From Triplophysa rosa (Eukaryota; Chordata; Actinopteri; Cypriniformes; Nemacheilidae), in the NCBI RefSeq assembly GCF_024868665.1, contig NC_079900.1, positions 20,957,509 through 21,021,508 on the forward strand: DNA of 64,000 bases, given 5' to 3'. A model generated the notes under the pieces. That model had not been told where the DNA came from and did not search any database. It was given only the letters and a program-made list of their open reading frames with translations. Of the stretch, positions 1 through 11,500 are shown one piece after another. A program made the translations under genes and the position numbers. Positions within the stretch are counted from its first letter, which is position 1, and every line of letters starts with the position of its first letter.

Positions 1-136
1 AATTTGACCGTTGCTCAGCTCCCGTTGAATCATGGGATAGAGAAGTGTCCATCTGATGCACACTCACAAATCTAGGTGGAAGCAGTAGACCATCCGGGTA
101 TTTCTCGGCATACTGCTTTGTACATACTGTGGTTTT
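1..136. other. flank left of the DIRS element, nothing recognised
   Basis: No coding or repeat signal is seen before the left end of the DIRS-like element. This is probably intron or upstream sequence of arhgap44, because the first exon seen downstream encodes the end of the BAR domain and the earlier exons must lie outside the window. Confidence 0.4.
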
Positions 137-186
137 GTCTCGGGTTACTTGGCTGTAACCCTGTTCCCTGAAAAAGCGGGAACGAG

Positions 187-357
187 ATGCTGCGTTTCAA
201 ATGCTATGGGAGAACATTCTTTGTTTGACCGGTTGTGAAGCACGTGTGTCAAACACGCCAATAATTGGCTTTAAATAACCTTGGCAGGTGACGTGGCTAA
301 TTACCCCCGCACCTGTAGGTTATAAATACACGCGAAGCGGACGCATCTTCAGGTTCC
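187..357. repeat. left terminal inverted repeat of the DIRS-like element
   Basis: This matches the reverse complement of 4763-4937 with scattered differences. Shared blocks include the stretch around the CACGTGTGTCAAACA motif and the segment reading GGCAGGTGACGTGGCTAATT. Confidence 0.85.
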
Positions 358-414
358 AACTTTGTCTGAAAGGACGTCCAGGCACGCCTACAGTGCGGCA
401 TTGAGGCACAGCAT

Positions 415-518
415 CTCGTTCCCGCTTTTTCAGGGAACAGGGTTACAGCCAAGTAACCCGAGACGTTCCCTATCAAAAGCTACACTCGATGCTGCGTTTC
501 AAACGCTATGGGAACGAG
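415..518. repeat. internal complementary region of the DIRS-like element
   Basis: The first 50 bases are an exact reverse complement of the left outer end (137-186). The next ~54 bases match the reverse complement of the right outer end near 4905-4956. The point where they meet, near 464/465, reproduces the junction a circularised element would have. It sits at the 3' end of the minus-strand element, as in DIRS-1. Confidence 0.8.
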
Positions 519-594
519 AATACCAAAGCCGCCGCACTGGAAGTGTCTGGACCCCCCAAGGTTGTGTGGTGTGTGCACAAGCCGAGAGGAGGTC

Positions 595-1426
595 TCAGAC
601 GTGACTTTGGGATGTTGACTCCAGGATGCGTGCGCCTGGAGTAGCATGGACATCCAGACTATAAAATCTGACAAATGTGTGCGGAGAGGACCAACCCGCC
701 GCATCACACACTTGCTGCTAGGGGACACCTCTTGCTAATGCTGTAGAAGATGAAACCCCCCTTGTTGAATGAGCCCTGACTCCTAGAGGTGAAGCTTGAC
801 CGCGCGCCTCGTAGGCCAGGGCGATAGCATCCCTCACCCAATGTGATATAGTCTGCTTGGTGGCAGCCACCCCCCAGTTGCAGCCTCCATAGCATATGAA
901 AAGCTGCTCTGATATACGCCACTGGCTGGTACGGTGGACATAATTTCGAAGAGCACATACTGGACACAGTAAGTGTAATCGTTCCTGCTCCGACGCCGTG
1001 AACGGCGGAGGGCAGAAGGCCTCAAGAACAACCGAATGCACGGTGGAGAACGGAACTTTGAGCATATAACTAGGGTGAGGATGCAGAATAGCTTTGACCA
1101 TCCCAGGGGCAAAAATTAAGCAGGGTGGCGAGGTTGAGAGCGCCTTAAGAGTGAGAGTGCCTTCTGACCATCTTAAGGGTCAGAAGCCCATCAGGTGCTG
1201 ACTCCACAGGTTCGAAAGGGGTGCCAACCAGACCCTCGAGCACTATAGCTAAGTCCCATGAAGGGACTGTTAGTCTAGAAGGAGGCCGCAGCCGCCTCAC
1301 TCCATGTATAAAGTGGGCGACTAAAGGGTGTTTCCCCACAGAAACCCAGTCAGTTTCTCTTGCAGAAACTCCAACACTGAAACAATCTGGCAGTGAAATG
1401 GGTCTGCATGGTGTGACATGCATCAT
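595..1426 (-). pseudogene. tyrosine recombinase remnant of the DIRS-like element
   Basis: Three separate minus-strand frames carry recombinase pieces. Positions 1426-1145 encode the N-terminal core-binding part. Positions 1101-718 encode the catalytic domain with an HSTR (HxxR) motif. After an in-frame TAG near 715, the reading resumes with VCDAAGW and the tail FVRFY, whose Tyr is the likely nucleophile, ending at 595-597. The stretch between 1145 and 1101 seems to lack the first catalytic Arg region, so a deletion is likely. In DIRS elements this enzyme inserts the circular DNA copy. With a stop, a shift and a probable deletion, this one is inactive. Identification rests on motif order and position after the RT. 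Confidence 0.7.
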
Positions 1427-1526
1427 CTTTCAAAAACACACCATCTAAGGCCGTAGCTCCTTCTAGTGGAGGGAGCCCTAGAACTCAGAATAGTCTCTAC
1501 TACATCGGGCGGAAGCCCAGCACCTC

Positions 1527-3433
1527 TCAGCTGGTTCCCTTCAGCGGCAAGACATGGAGATTCCAAAGCTCGGGACGGGGATGAAATATTGTCCCGTGTG
1601 CTTGAGACAAGAGATCCCTCCTGACTGGGATCGCCCTTGGCGAGTCATCGAGGAGGGATACTAGGTCCGAGAACCAGATTATGGTTGGCCAACGGGGAGC
1701 TATCAATAAGAGACGAGAGCCCTGTTGACAGACCTTGGCCAGGACTCCCGGGAGCAGAGCTATTGGAGGATATGCGTAAAGACGCAGTCTGGGCCATTTA
1801 TGTGCCATCGCGTCCAGACCCAGGGGAGCTGGATGAGTCAGAGAGAAGTAGAGGGGACATTGTGCTGTCTCCTGCATAGCAAAGAGGTCCACCTCTGCTT
1901 CGTAAAATCTTTCCCAGATTTGTTTGAATATCTCGGGGTAGAGTTTCCATTCCCCGTTCGTCACAGCTTGTCTGGACAGCAAGTCTGCTCCCACATTCAT
2001 GTGCCCCGGGATGTGAATCGTTCTGAGGGACAGGAATTTGCCCTCTGACCAAGGCAGGATCTGCTGGGCCAGTTTGTTCAGGTGGCACGACCACAGACCG
2101 CCCTGGTGATGTACGAGACTACTGAAGTGTTTGCCACTCACACTAGGACATGGTAGCCTCGTAACTCCCGGAGGAAGTATTTCAGAGCCCGAAGTACAGC
2201 CATCATCTCGAGGCAATTGATGTGCCAATCGAGAAGTTGACCTCTCCAGACCCCCTGGGCTGGACGGCCATCTAAGACCGCGCCCCAGCCCATGAGGGAA
2301 GAGTCTGTCATTAGCATCTTGTAACGACAACGCGGACTGAGAGTGGGACCTAAAGTCAGAAACCGAGGTCTGAACCACATAGAGAGGGTGCGAAGCCCCT
2401 GGCGCGTCACCCTTATCTGCCTCTGGGGGTTGGCCCTTGGATGAAACCCCCTGGCTCTGAGCCACAACTGAAACGGTCTCAAATGCAGGAGGCCCAGAAG
2501 TAACACTGTGGAAGCCACCGCCATGAGACCTTGAATTCTTTGAAAGTGATGAATAGTGACTTTCTGGCCTAGCCTGATGCTCCTCAGGGTGCTCAGGATG
2601 GATTCGACACGTGCAGGAGACAGTTGTGCCTGCATCGCGGTTGAGTCCCATATTATCCCCAAATACGTTGTATTCTGAATAGGGGAGAGAACGCTCTTTT
2701 TGGCGTTGAGTCTCAACCCGAGAGCTTCGAGATGAGCTAGGACGACATCCCGATGTCGAAGCGCTAACTCCCGAGACTGAGCTAAAACCAGCCAGTCGTC
2801 TATGTAATTCAAAATGCGGATGCCCTGGAGTCGCAGAGGAGCCAGAGCTGCATCCATGCACTTAGTGTATGTGCGGGGTGACAAGGCAAGGCCGAATGGA
2901 AGAACCCGATACTGGTAAGCTTCGCCCCCGAAAGCGAACCTCAGGAATTTCCTGTGTTGTGGCAAGATCTCTATGTGAAAGTATGCATCTTTGAGATCGA
3001 TCGTCACAAACCAGTCGTGCGATAGAATCTGAGACACAATCATCTTGATTGTCAACATTTTGAATTTGTGCGTCTTCAGGTAGCGGTTTAATCCGCGAAG
3101 ATCTCGAATTGGACGCAACCACCCATCTCTCTTGGGAACTAGAAAATACAGGCTGTAATAGCCTTTCTCTCTGTTGGGTAGGAGAACATGTTCTATGGCC
3201 CCTTTGTCCAGCAGAGCTTGTAATTCTTGTGCCAACAGATGCGCCCGCTCCGGTTGCACAGAAATTGAGACTATGCTGTTGAAACACGGAGGGCGATATG
3301 CAAATTGAATCCTATAGCCCTTGGCTACAGTCCTTTCTACCCATGGAGAGATACCTGGCAGTAGTCTCCACGCTGCCAGCTTCTCTGAAAGGGGTATCAA
3401 TGTCGACACTTCGTCTTGTTGGGGGGATGCCAA
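1527..3433 (-). pseudogene. reverse transcriptase/RNase H of the DIRS-like element, frameshifted
   Basis: The first 431 codons (3433-2138) form an open RT frame. It has the finger/palm motif FVTIDLKDAYFHI, the catalytic YIDDW box, LPFGLALSP, and the start of an RNase H domain (LMTDSSLMGWGAVL). The frame stops at 2138-2140 in the RNase H domain, and homologous sequence continues in another frame down to 1527 (HHQGG, HIPGHMNVGADLLSR, then LLLIAPRWP, typical of DIRS/Ngaro polyproteins). One small frameshift near 2140 therefore splits the polyprotein. The product would copy element RNA into DNA. Motifs are intact in the palm, but the protein is truncated. Confidence 0.8.
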
Positions 3434-3542
3434 ATGTCCGGCGTCCTGAGGTGTGGCAGGAAACGACTAAACATTTAGCATTCTTTTTGAAACCCGCTAA
3501 TCCCCGAAACGCTGGTGGCGGCGGAGATAGCAAAGCGGCCCT

Positions 3543-4597
3543 GTGACGTGCAGAAGAGGAGCCTCTAATTTCTCTTGGAATTGTATGCACCCCTCCCCGG
3601 GGGGGCACACCCCCACAGTCCCAGTCACACATGTCTTAGGATCTCTTTTTGGCAGAGATGAAGCACCTCAGGTCCGGCCCTCCCGAGGCGGCCTGAGGGC
3701 CGCGGTGGGCCGCTTTCCTGCCTCTGCGAGGGGGGCGCGACTCACCACACTCTCCCTGATGGCCTCACGCCTCAGGTAGACCGGACCCACCCACGCCTGC
3801 AGGACCGCCATGGTGTGCAGGGCAGCACCAGCCTGACCTGCTGCCTGGAAAGCCTTCCACACCAGCGCAGATGTAAGCTTTCAAGGCTTGGTGGGGAGAG
3901 AAGGTTTTTTCAGAGACAACAATGTCCCAGGGGAGAGAGCTTGCCAACGTCTCTTCCACACGGGGCACCTTCGTATACCCCCGTGGCTTCGCGCCAACGA
4001 TGGTCGAATAGATCGACGTCGATGGGATGAAAACAAAGGAGGAATAAGGCTTCTGCCTTATTCCTCTTCAAAGAAGGGGAGAGCCCGATGTTGGGGCTCA
4101 TCCCCCCGGCCACCCAACAGGTATCTGTCGTCCAGCTTTGAGTCCCTGGGGGCCTCTCGCTCCTGTGGCCAGTCGAGCTTCAGGTGGTCGACTGCCTTAG
4201 TCACCGCCCCGAGAAGCTCCTCAAGCGCCTTAGTGTCGCGAGAGGAACGTCCCGAGACTGCGCTATCCAACCCCTCAGAATCGAGGGATGCCTTGTCCTC
4301 TGCATGATTCTGACGCGAGGACGTCGTGGCTCGGTAAGTGGACGGGAGACGCGGACGGACCTCGACTAAATCGAACCCAGAACCCCAGGATGAGGAAGAG
4401 GCGACTCGGCCTTTCTTAAAAAAGGCTAACCAAGCTCGGAGAACCTTGACACCTAGGGCATTACAGAGATCACACTCTCCCTCGAGCCCCAGGGCAGCAT
4501 GGTCAGCCCCCAGGAACTCAAAGCAGAAGTTATGTCAATCAAGATCGGAGAGGAGCCTCTCACAGGGAGGAACACATCTCCGATCCGACTCAGACAT
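3543..4597 (-). pseudogene. gag-like region of the DIRS-like element, with premature stops
   Basis: The minus-strand ATG at 4597-4595 opens a frame that stops after 20 codons. Gag-like sequence then continues in broken frames (4369-4058 region: charged, Ser-rich, with an acidic EEE run) up to the RT ORF. Its position ahead of RT and its composition suggest the DIRS ORF1. No zinc knuckle was recognised. The left boundary is approximate. Confidence 0.5.
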
Positions 4598-4762
4598 GGT
4601 TATGATATATTTACGTAAGTCTAAGAAACTAAAAGAAGTGCTTAGATGCTTAATAAATACATTTAAATATATCTATCTCTCTAGTTTTATTGAAAAACAA
4701 GAAAAGAGGAAGAGTTCTTCCCCACAACACACAAGTACACAAAGTGGTCCTTGAAGACAAAA

Positions 4763-4937
4763 GAACCTGAAGACGCGTCTGCTCCGCGTGCATTTATAAC
4801 ATGCAGGTGCGGGGGTAATTAGCCACGTCACCTGCCAAGGTTATTTAAAGCCAATTCTTGGCATGTTTGACACACGTGCTTCACAACCGGTCGAACAAAG
4901 AATGTTCTCCCATAGCGTTTGAAACTCAGCATCGAGT
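4763..4937. repeat. right terminal inverted repeat of the DIRS-like element
   Basis: This is the inverted partner of 187-357. It includes a TATAA-like stretch near 4795 that could be part of the element promoter. Confidence 0.85.
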
Positions 4938-4961
4938 GTAGCTTTTGATAGGGAACAGACA

Positions 4962-5400
4962 TATGTGACCCTGGACAACAAAACCAGTCTTATGGGTCAA
5001 TTTTTCGAAATTTAGATTTTTACATAATCTTAAATCTGAATAAATAAACTTTCTATAGATATATGAGTTGTTAGAATAGGACAATATCTGGCTGAGATAC
5101 AACGGTTTAAAACTCGGGAATCTGAGAGCGCAAAAAAATCAAAATATTGAGAAAATTGCCTTTGAAGTTGTTAATCAGGGGCACTGTGGCAGACCATCCA
5201 CTCACAAAAATAAAGTTTTTATATATTTAAGGTAGGAAATTTACAAAATATCTTCATGGAACATGATCTTTACTTAATATCCTAATGATTTTAGGCATAA
5301 AAGAAAAATCGATAATTTTGACCCACACAATGTATTTTTGTCTTTTACTAAAAATGTTCCCGTGCTACTTAAGACTGGTTTTGTGATCCAGGGTCACATA
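4962..5400. mobile_element. fold-back (MITE-like) element abutting the DIRS end
   Basis: The ends are TATGTGACCCTGG and CCAGGGTCACATA, a perfect 13-bp inverted repeat. Similarity continues for a further ~17 bases (ACAAAACCAGTCTT). The interior is AT-rich with no transposase. It starts within 6 bp of the DIRS right terminus. Confidence 0.75.
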
Positions 5401-5596
5401 TTACTCATGACTCGTACTCATTTTTACCTACTATATAGTATGAAAGTAAGCGATTTCGGAAGCACGGTAGATGTCAGACTACTGGGACATGTTCTATGTG
5501 CTATGTCTTTAAAACACTTACAGCTGGACCGTACTGTATTTTATTTCATGTTTTTGCATAATTTTTGAAAAAAAATCTTAATGATATATTTTACAG

Positions 5597-8500
5597 GACC
5601 AGCTTTCAGCGGACATGTACAACTTTATGGCCAAAGAAATCGACTATGCAAACTACTTTCAAACGGCAAGTACCCCTCCATGTTAACAGTGTTCCTTCAA
5701 TGCCACACAATCGATTAAGTAAATGATTTGATACTTCAATGCAAACGAGTGTCTGTAAGCACTTTTGGAACCTTTACTGTATATTGTTTAACGTCTTCAT
5801 ATTCCTCTTTCTGTAGCTCATCGAGGTTCAGGCGGAGTATCACAGGAAGTCTCTGGAGATTCTGCAGGGTGTGCTGCCACAGATCAAAGCTCACCAGGGT
5901 GAGTCTCTCTCCTTCCACTTTGAGTGTGGTGAAGGGGCGTCTTTTATGTGCATGTGTGGCTCTGTCAGTAAGCCTGTTTCTTGAATTTAGTTTGAATGGC
6001 TTCAAAAGTGGATATTTTAATGTGAGTCTGTTCGCGATGTGTTCCAGAGGCCTGGATTGAGAAGCCATCGTATGGAAAACCTTTAGAGGAACATCTGGCC
6101 CTCAGTGGCAGGGAGATCGCTTTCCCCATTGAAGCCTGCGTCACCATGCTGCTGGAGTGTGGCATGCAGGAAGAGGTGCGAGACTGCTGAAAATAACCAA
6201 TCGCAACACCATTATTTATATCCGCTGACGTATTTCACTTTCTTTTTTGCAAACCGAGGAACATGTCGAAACTAGTGTTTCTGGTAATCAATCCCTGTTG
6301 AAAAAAACTGCATATGCTGGTTAGGTATGTTTTTTATAGCAAGGTAGCTGGTTTGAGCTGATCATGTGCTGGTCCTTAGCTGGTTATGAGCTGGTCCTGA
6401 GCTAGGAGCTAGCTGCTTGGGACCAGCTAAGGACCAGCACATGACCAACTCATGACCAGCTTTGGACCAGCTTAAACCAGCTCATGACCAGCTAAGGACC
6501 AGCACATGACCAGCTAAGGACCAGCACAAACCAGCTATGGACCAGCACATGACCAGCTCATGACCAGCTCATGACCAGCTAAGGACCAGCACAAACCAGC
6601 TATGGACCCGCTATGGACCAGCACATGACCAGGGTTAACCAACTCATGACCAGCACATGACCAGCTCATGACCAGCTATGGACCAGCACTTGACCAGGGT
6701 TAACCAACTCATGACCAGCTTAAACCAGCTCATGACCAGCTAAGGACCAGCACATGACCAGCTTAAACCAGCTCATGACCAGCTAAGGACCAGCACATGA
6801 CCAGCTTAAACCGGCTCATGACCAGCACATGACCAGTGTAAACCAGCTACCTTGCTTCAAAACATACCTAACCAGCATATGCTGTTTTTTTTCAACAGGG
6901 ATGGGATGTCACAGATGCTATCCATCTGCATTGTGCAAAAGTCTATGTGGGCGGTGCCTCTGAGTGGGCCAGACATTATGCTGTTATTAGTATGAGTACT
7001 TTATGAAAAAAGTCAACTTTAACATTTTAACGTTTCCTGTCTCTCGAAGGGTTTATTTCGAGTGGCCCCCTCGGCCTCCAAGCTGAAGAAGCTCAAGGCG
7101 TCGCTGGACTGCGGGGTTATTGACGTGCAGGAGTACTCGGCCGATCCGCACGCCATTGCAGGTGAACTCTTCCGCTCTCTCTCTTCTCTTGACGTTTAAC
7201 ATTCACTAATTCACCTGCAGTGTCCTTTAAAGCAGATTGCAGCTACAAAAGGTCAGACTGCACAGCAATTTCCATAAAATTCTGTCCCAGGTTAATTTGG
7301 TCTCATTATAGTGGACCTGTGGCGTGACCCAGTGCCACCATGTAAGGTGTCCGCAGCCGACAGGCAGCAGACGCTGACTTTACCTTCGACAGCTCATTTA
7401 TCAGGCCTCTTATCTTGCAAAGGGTTCTAGCTTTATTACCATACCGCTGTTGTACATGCTCTCATGCTATTGTTCCTTCTCTCACTACTGTATGTTTTTG
7501 CTCTTTTTCTCTCTCATGAATGTCTGCCCTTCCTCCTCTGCTTCCCTCAGGGGCGTTGAAGTCTTACCTGCGTGAACTTCCCGAACCTCTAATGACCTTT
7601 GACCTCTATGACGAGTGGATTCAGGCCTCAAAGTAAGAAACAAATGTCTATCCTGACACGTATTCTATTAGTCTTACATACTGATGTTTCATCGGACACA
7701 CACGCTGGCCCAAAGTTAACTTTCAGTCTGTGTTTGGATATAATATAACAATTTATTTGTTATTTAAAATCACACTGAAGGGGCATATTTCGCGATAACA
7801 GCCAGCTGCTTGTACATTATCCCTTGCACATGATTGTTATTACAATCTTATTACACGGCTACTTGCCACATGAGAAAAAAACTGGACATGAAATGTGAAT
7901 TTGAAATATTTTATTAGCTCATTTTTACCAAATGCTGACCTTCCGCAAGGAAAAGCTGTTTACTTTCAGTTTTAAGTTAAGGAACGACGTTCAGATGTCA
8001 CGAACAGATTTAATCATTTATGAATATAATGTAAATATATCTTTTCATAACATATATGACATTTAATTTGTCAAAAAAACCTGTCAAAATGATTTGCTGC
8101 ATCCGGGTTAGCATATTTATTAGTTTTGAGAGGTTGTTATCTGGATATAACGAACCTGCAAATGTCGCGACTGGCCAATCAGAATCAAGCATTCCAACGA
8201 GCCGTGTAATCATTCATGATAATACACAAATACTTTCAAATTGTTGTCTTTGGAGCAGAATTAGATCATACACACTATGCTAACCAGCCACACCCTGTCA
8301 CTCTGGTAGATGCCTAGACAGTAAGGCGGCACACTAGGTTTTGGAAATTTGCCATTATCTACACAAAAATGCATTAGATCCATTTAACTTAAACAATCTC
8401 TTCCTCTCTAGTATTCAAGATATGGATAAAAGACTTCAAGCCCTGTTGTCTACATGTGAGAAACTATCAGCAGACAATTTGAACAACTTCAGGTGTGTGA

Positions 8501-11500
8501 TCCTTTATAAGTCTCAGTACTGTATCTGTGTTTTATTTAATAATCTCTGTATATTTAAATTAGTCAACAAGGCAATGGCTAATCTGAAATTTCTGTAGCG
8601 TAAAGAGCGACAAACCTGAACTTCTTTATTTCACCTTACCAGACTGTGTTAGTGAGCTGTATATTCTGACTGGGGTGTTAGCACAGCTCACCAGCCTTAC
8701 CGAGAATAGTTTTGAGATGAAAAACATCCTTCAGTCCAACCTGTTCAGCGTGCCAACTCTACAGACGCTGTATCTGGCAAGGACAAATGCAGCCTTTCAG
8801 TTTGTCCAGAACTGATTTGGGAAACAACAACTCTGTCTTATGAGAGCCAAATTAATGGATAATATATCATCAATTTAAGATTATACTCAAACAAAATCTC
8901 AATTTTTTAGAAAGCTGTATACAATATCTATTAATTATGCATCTATATCTATTAATTATTTAGCTTAAGTCTTTACACCAACCCATATGGTCACACAAGG
9001 ACTACACGTATAGCCTTATGGTTACATGTGGTTTTATATGGAGCTCATGAATGTTTGTCTACACCTGCCTCAGTCACCTGTGTCAAACTCTCTGAAATAT
9101 TAATAATACACAAGTACAGGAATAGCAAGCGGAGGAATGAATGTCAGAGCTACAACCCTTGGTCAGTGCTGAGATCGAAACTGATGTTTTTTTCTTTTCC
9201 AGATATTTAATAAAATTCTTAGCCAAACTCACAGAGTATCAGGATGCCAATAAAATGACACCAGGTAACATAGCAATAGTTCTCGGGCCAAACCTGCTGT
9301 GGACGCATTCTGAAGGGTAAGTGCACCTCTTTCATTTGCACCACCGAATTTCACATCAGTAAAAATAGTAAAAAAAGATGAAGACATTAAGTTTTACATT
9401 TACAGTTACACATTTGCTCGACACTTTTATCCAAAGCAACTTACATTGCATTATTCTACACATTTGTGTCAGAGTATGTGCAATCCCTGGGATCGAACCC
9501 ATGTCCTTGGCATTGCTAACACCATGCTCTAACCACTGAGCCACAGGACAGCTTCGTTATCGTATATTAAATAACAAAATATTTTTGGTTAATATTCCCA
9601 TTACGGTAAATTTAATCATATGGCAACAATGTTTTCTGCTTTATTTTAGGATACAGATATAATACTGTATAAACGAACATTTTAATCACATTTGTGTTCA
9701 TAAATAATCTCACAATGCAAAAATGATTCTAAATAGGCTGTCTTTTATACATTATATAACTAGGATAGGTTTTGAACATTAACCTCCAAGCATTTTAATG
9801 GCTTTTCACTTCAGAATAGGAAGTGTTTAGGTCAAATGGGTCATTGATCTCCACAGGAACATGACAGAAATGATGACCACCATGTCCCTGCAAATCGTTG
9901 GCATCATTGAGCCGATCATCCAACATGCTGACTGGTTCTTCCCTGGAGGTTAGAGTCGTGAAAACACATTTATTTGCGCTCTCCCGTGTGATTTGGACTA
10001 ATTTTTCATTGCTATTCTTAGATATTGAGTTCAACTTGACAGGCAGCTACGGTAGCCCAGTCCACACCAACCACAACTCCAACTACAGCTCCATGCCTTC
10101 TCCGGACATGGACCAATCAGATCGCAGGCAGCAGCACGACCAGGGCCGACGCCCACTCAGCGTTGCCACTGACAACATGATGCTGGAATTCTACAAGAAG
10201 GATGGGTGGGTTGTTCCTGTCAGCGTCCTCTGCCTCTCCTCTACCACATTCCTCCATTCTCATTCCATGCCATCCTTACTTCTTAAATAAAGAGTTCACC
10301 ATAAATAAAAATCTTTACTTACTCATCCAACCATGTGAAAGATCACCTTCTCCACTTCGTAAAACTCAAAAAGGCCATTTTTATAAAAGAATTCCTCGTT
10401 GCTTTGGCCATATAATGAAAGTGAATGGGGACTAGGACTGTCAGGTCCTGACCTGTTCACTTTCATTTTTCAATCCATTTCATTTCAAAATGATTTCTAC
10501 AGTGATTTTGCATTGTTTCAAAGCGTCTTTACATACATATAGATGTATAGAAAAATGTTTATTTTGGATGAACTGTTCCTTTAAATTAAATGTCACTCTT
10601 ATCATTGTTCTAACTGACCATTACCGGCAAGGTTCAACGGTGCTGCTTAAATAAATTAGAGGTGTCGGATGAGACAGTTGCAGAGACTTAATGTCTTCAG
10701 CAAGTAATTCACTTAGACGTTGGAATGTCAATCATATCCTTATCCAATGACCTTCTGCTATCATTAGTCCTCTATGAGAGTTCAGCTCTGGGAAGATTTC
10801 AGCCGACTCCCACAACGTGCTCTCATTTAAATAGAGCTAGTCTCAGGCTGATGGGCTGCCACGGTCTCTATGGTAACATGGAAGGAGTGTTGAAGGAGGG
10901 CCGCAGCTCTCGTTAACTGAGGGGGATGGATTTCTGCCGCTTTCGACAGAGACACGTGGCAGATGTGACTCATGGCACCTGCAATGCTCCAGCAGGTGGA
11001 AAAATACCGCATATGGCGGAAGAGGCTGGAACTTCTGTTAGTCAGTATCTTAATCCAGACACCCGGACAGAAATATCGCTCTCTGGCATAACCGCTCTGG
11101 CAAACGTACTGTGATTGTTTTGAATATGCTAGTGTAGTTCTTTACCAAGATTTCACGGTTATATACAATAAGATTAGTATAGAACACCCAATGGTGACTA
11201 TTTCTAATTGACATTTCTAGAAAATTTAAATGGTAAGAAAATTTTGATTTATAATATACCCTTCCCACACACACACCTTTTTGTCAGATTGTCAATAATA
11301 TCCAGATTTTGTAAGCAGAGAGATATTGTTTCTACATGACGTATCATTTAAAGCAACACTTTGTAGTTTTTCGACCTTAAAATAATGTCTCTAACATTAT
11401 TTCAGTGGTAGAACAACCGGACGAATTCTACTGCCGCTGCTACCTGAGCAACCTCAGAGCGGCTACAGCCACACTGTGTAAGTTCTGTGTTCGGGTCGGT

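Larger units (their letters stand above)
137..4956 (-). mobile_element. DIRS-like tyrosine-recombinase retrotransposon, full structure but decayed
   Basis: The minus strand reads, in order, a gag-like ORF, a reverse transcriptase/RNase H ORF and a tyrosine recombinase. It is bounded by inverted repeats (187-357 and 4763-4937, about 170 bp). An internal region at 415-518 is complementary to both outer ends: 415-464 is a perfect 50-bp reverse complement of 137-186, and 465-518 matches the right terminus at about 4905-4956. This split-end/internal-complement layout is the hallmark of DIRS elements, which replicate through a circular intermediate and integrate with a tyrosine recombinase without target duplication. 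Each coding region has stops or frameshifts, so the copy is dead. It lies upstream of the first visible arhgap44 exon, probably within an intron, and antisense to the gene. Confidence 0.85.

Noticed and set aside
480..1112. Several overlapping short minus-strand frames
   Set aside because: Pieces and shadows of the broken DIRS recombinase; listed once as a pseudogene.
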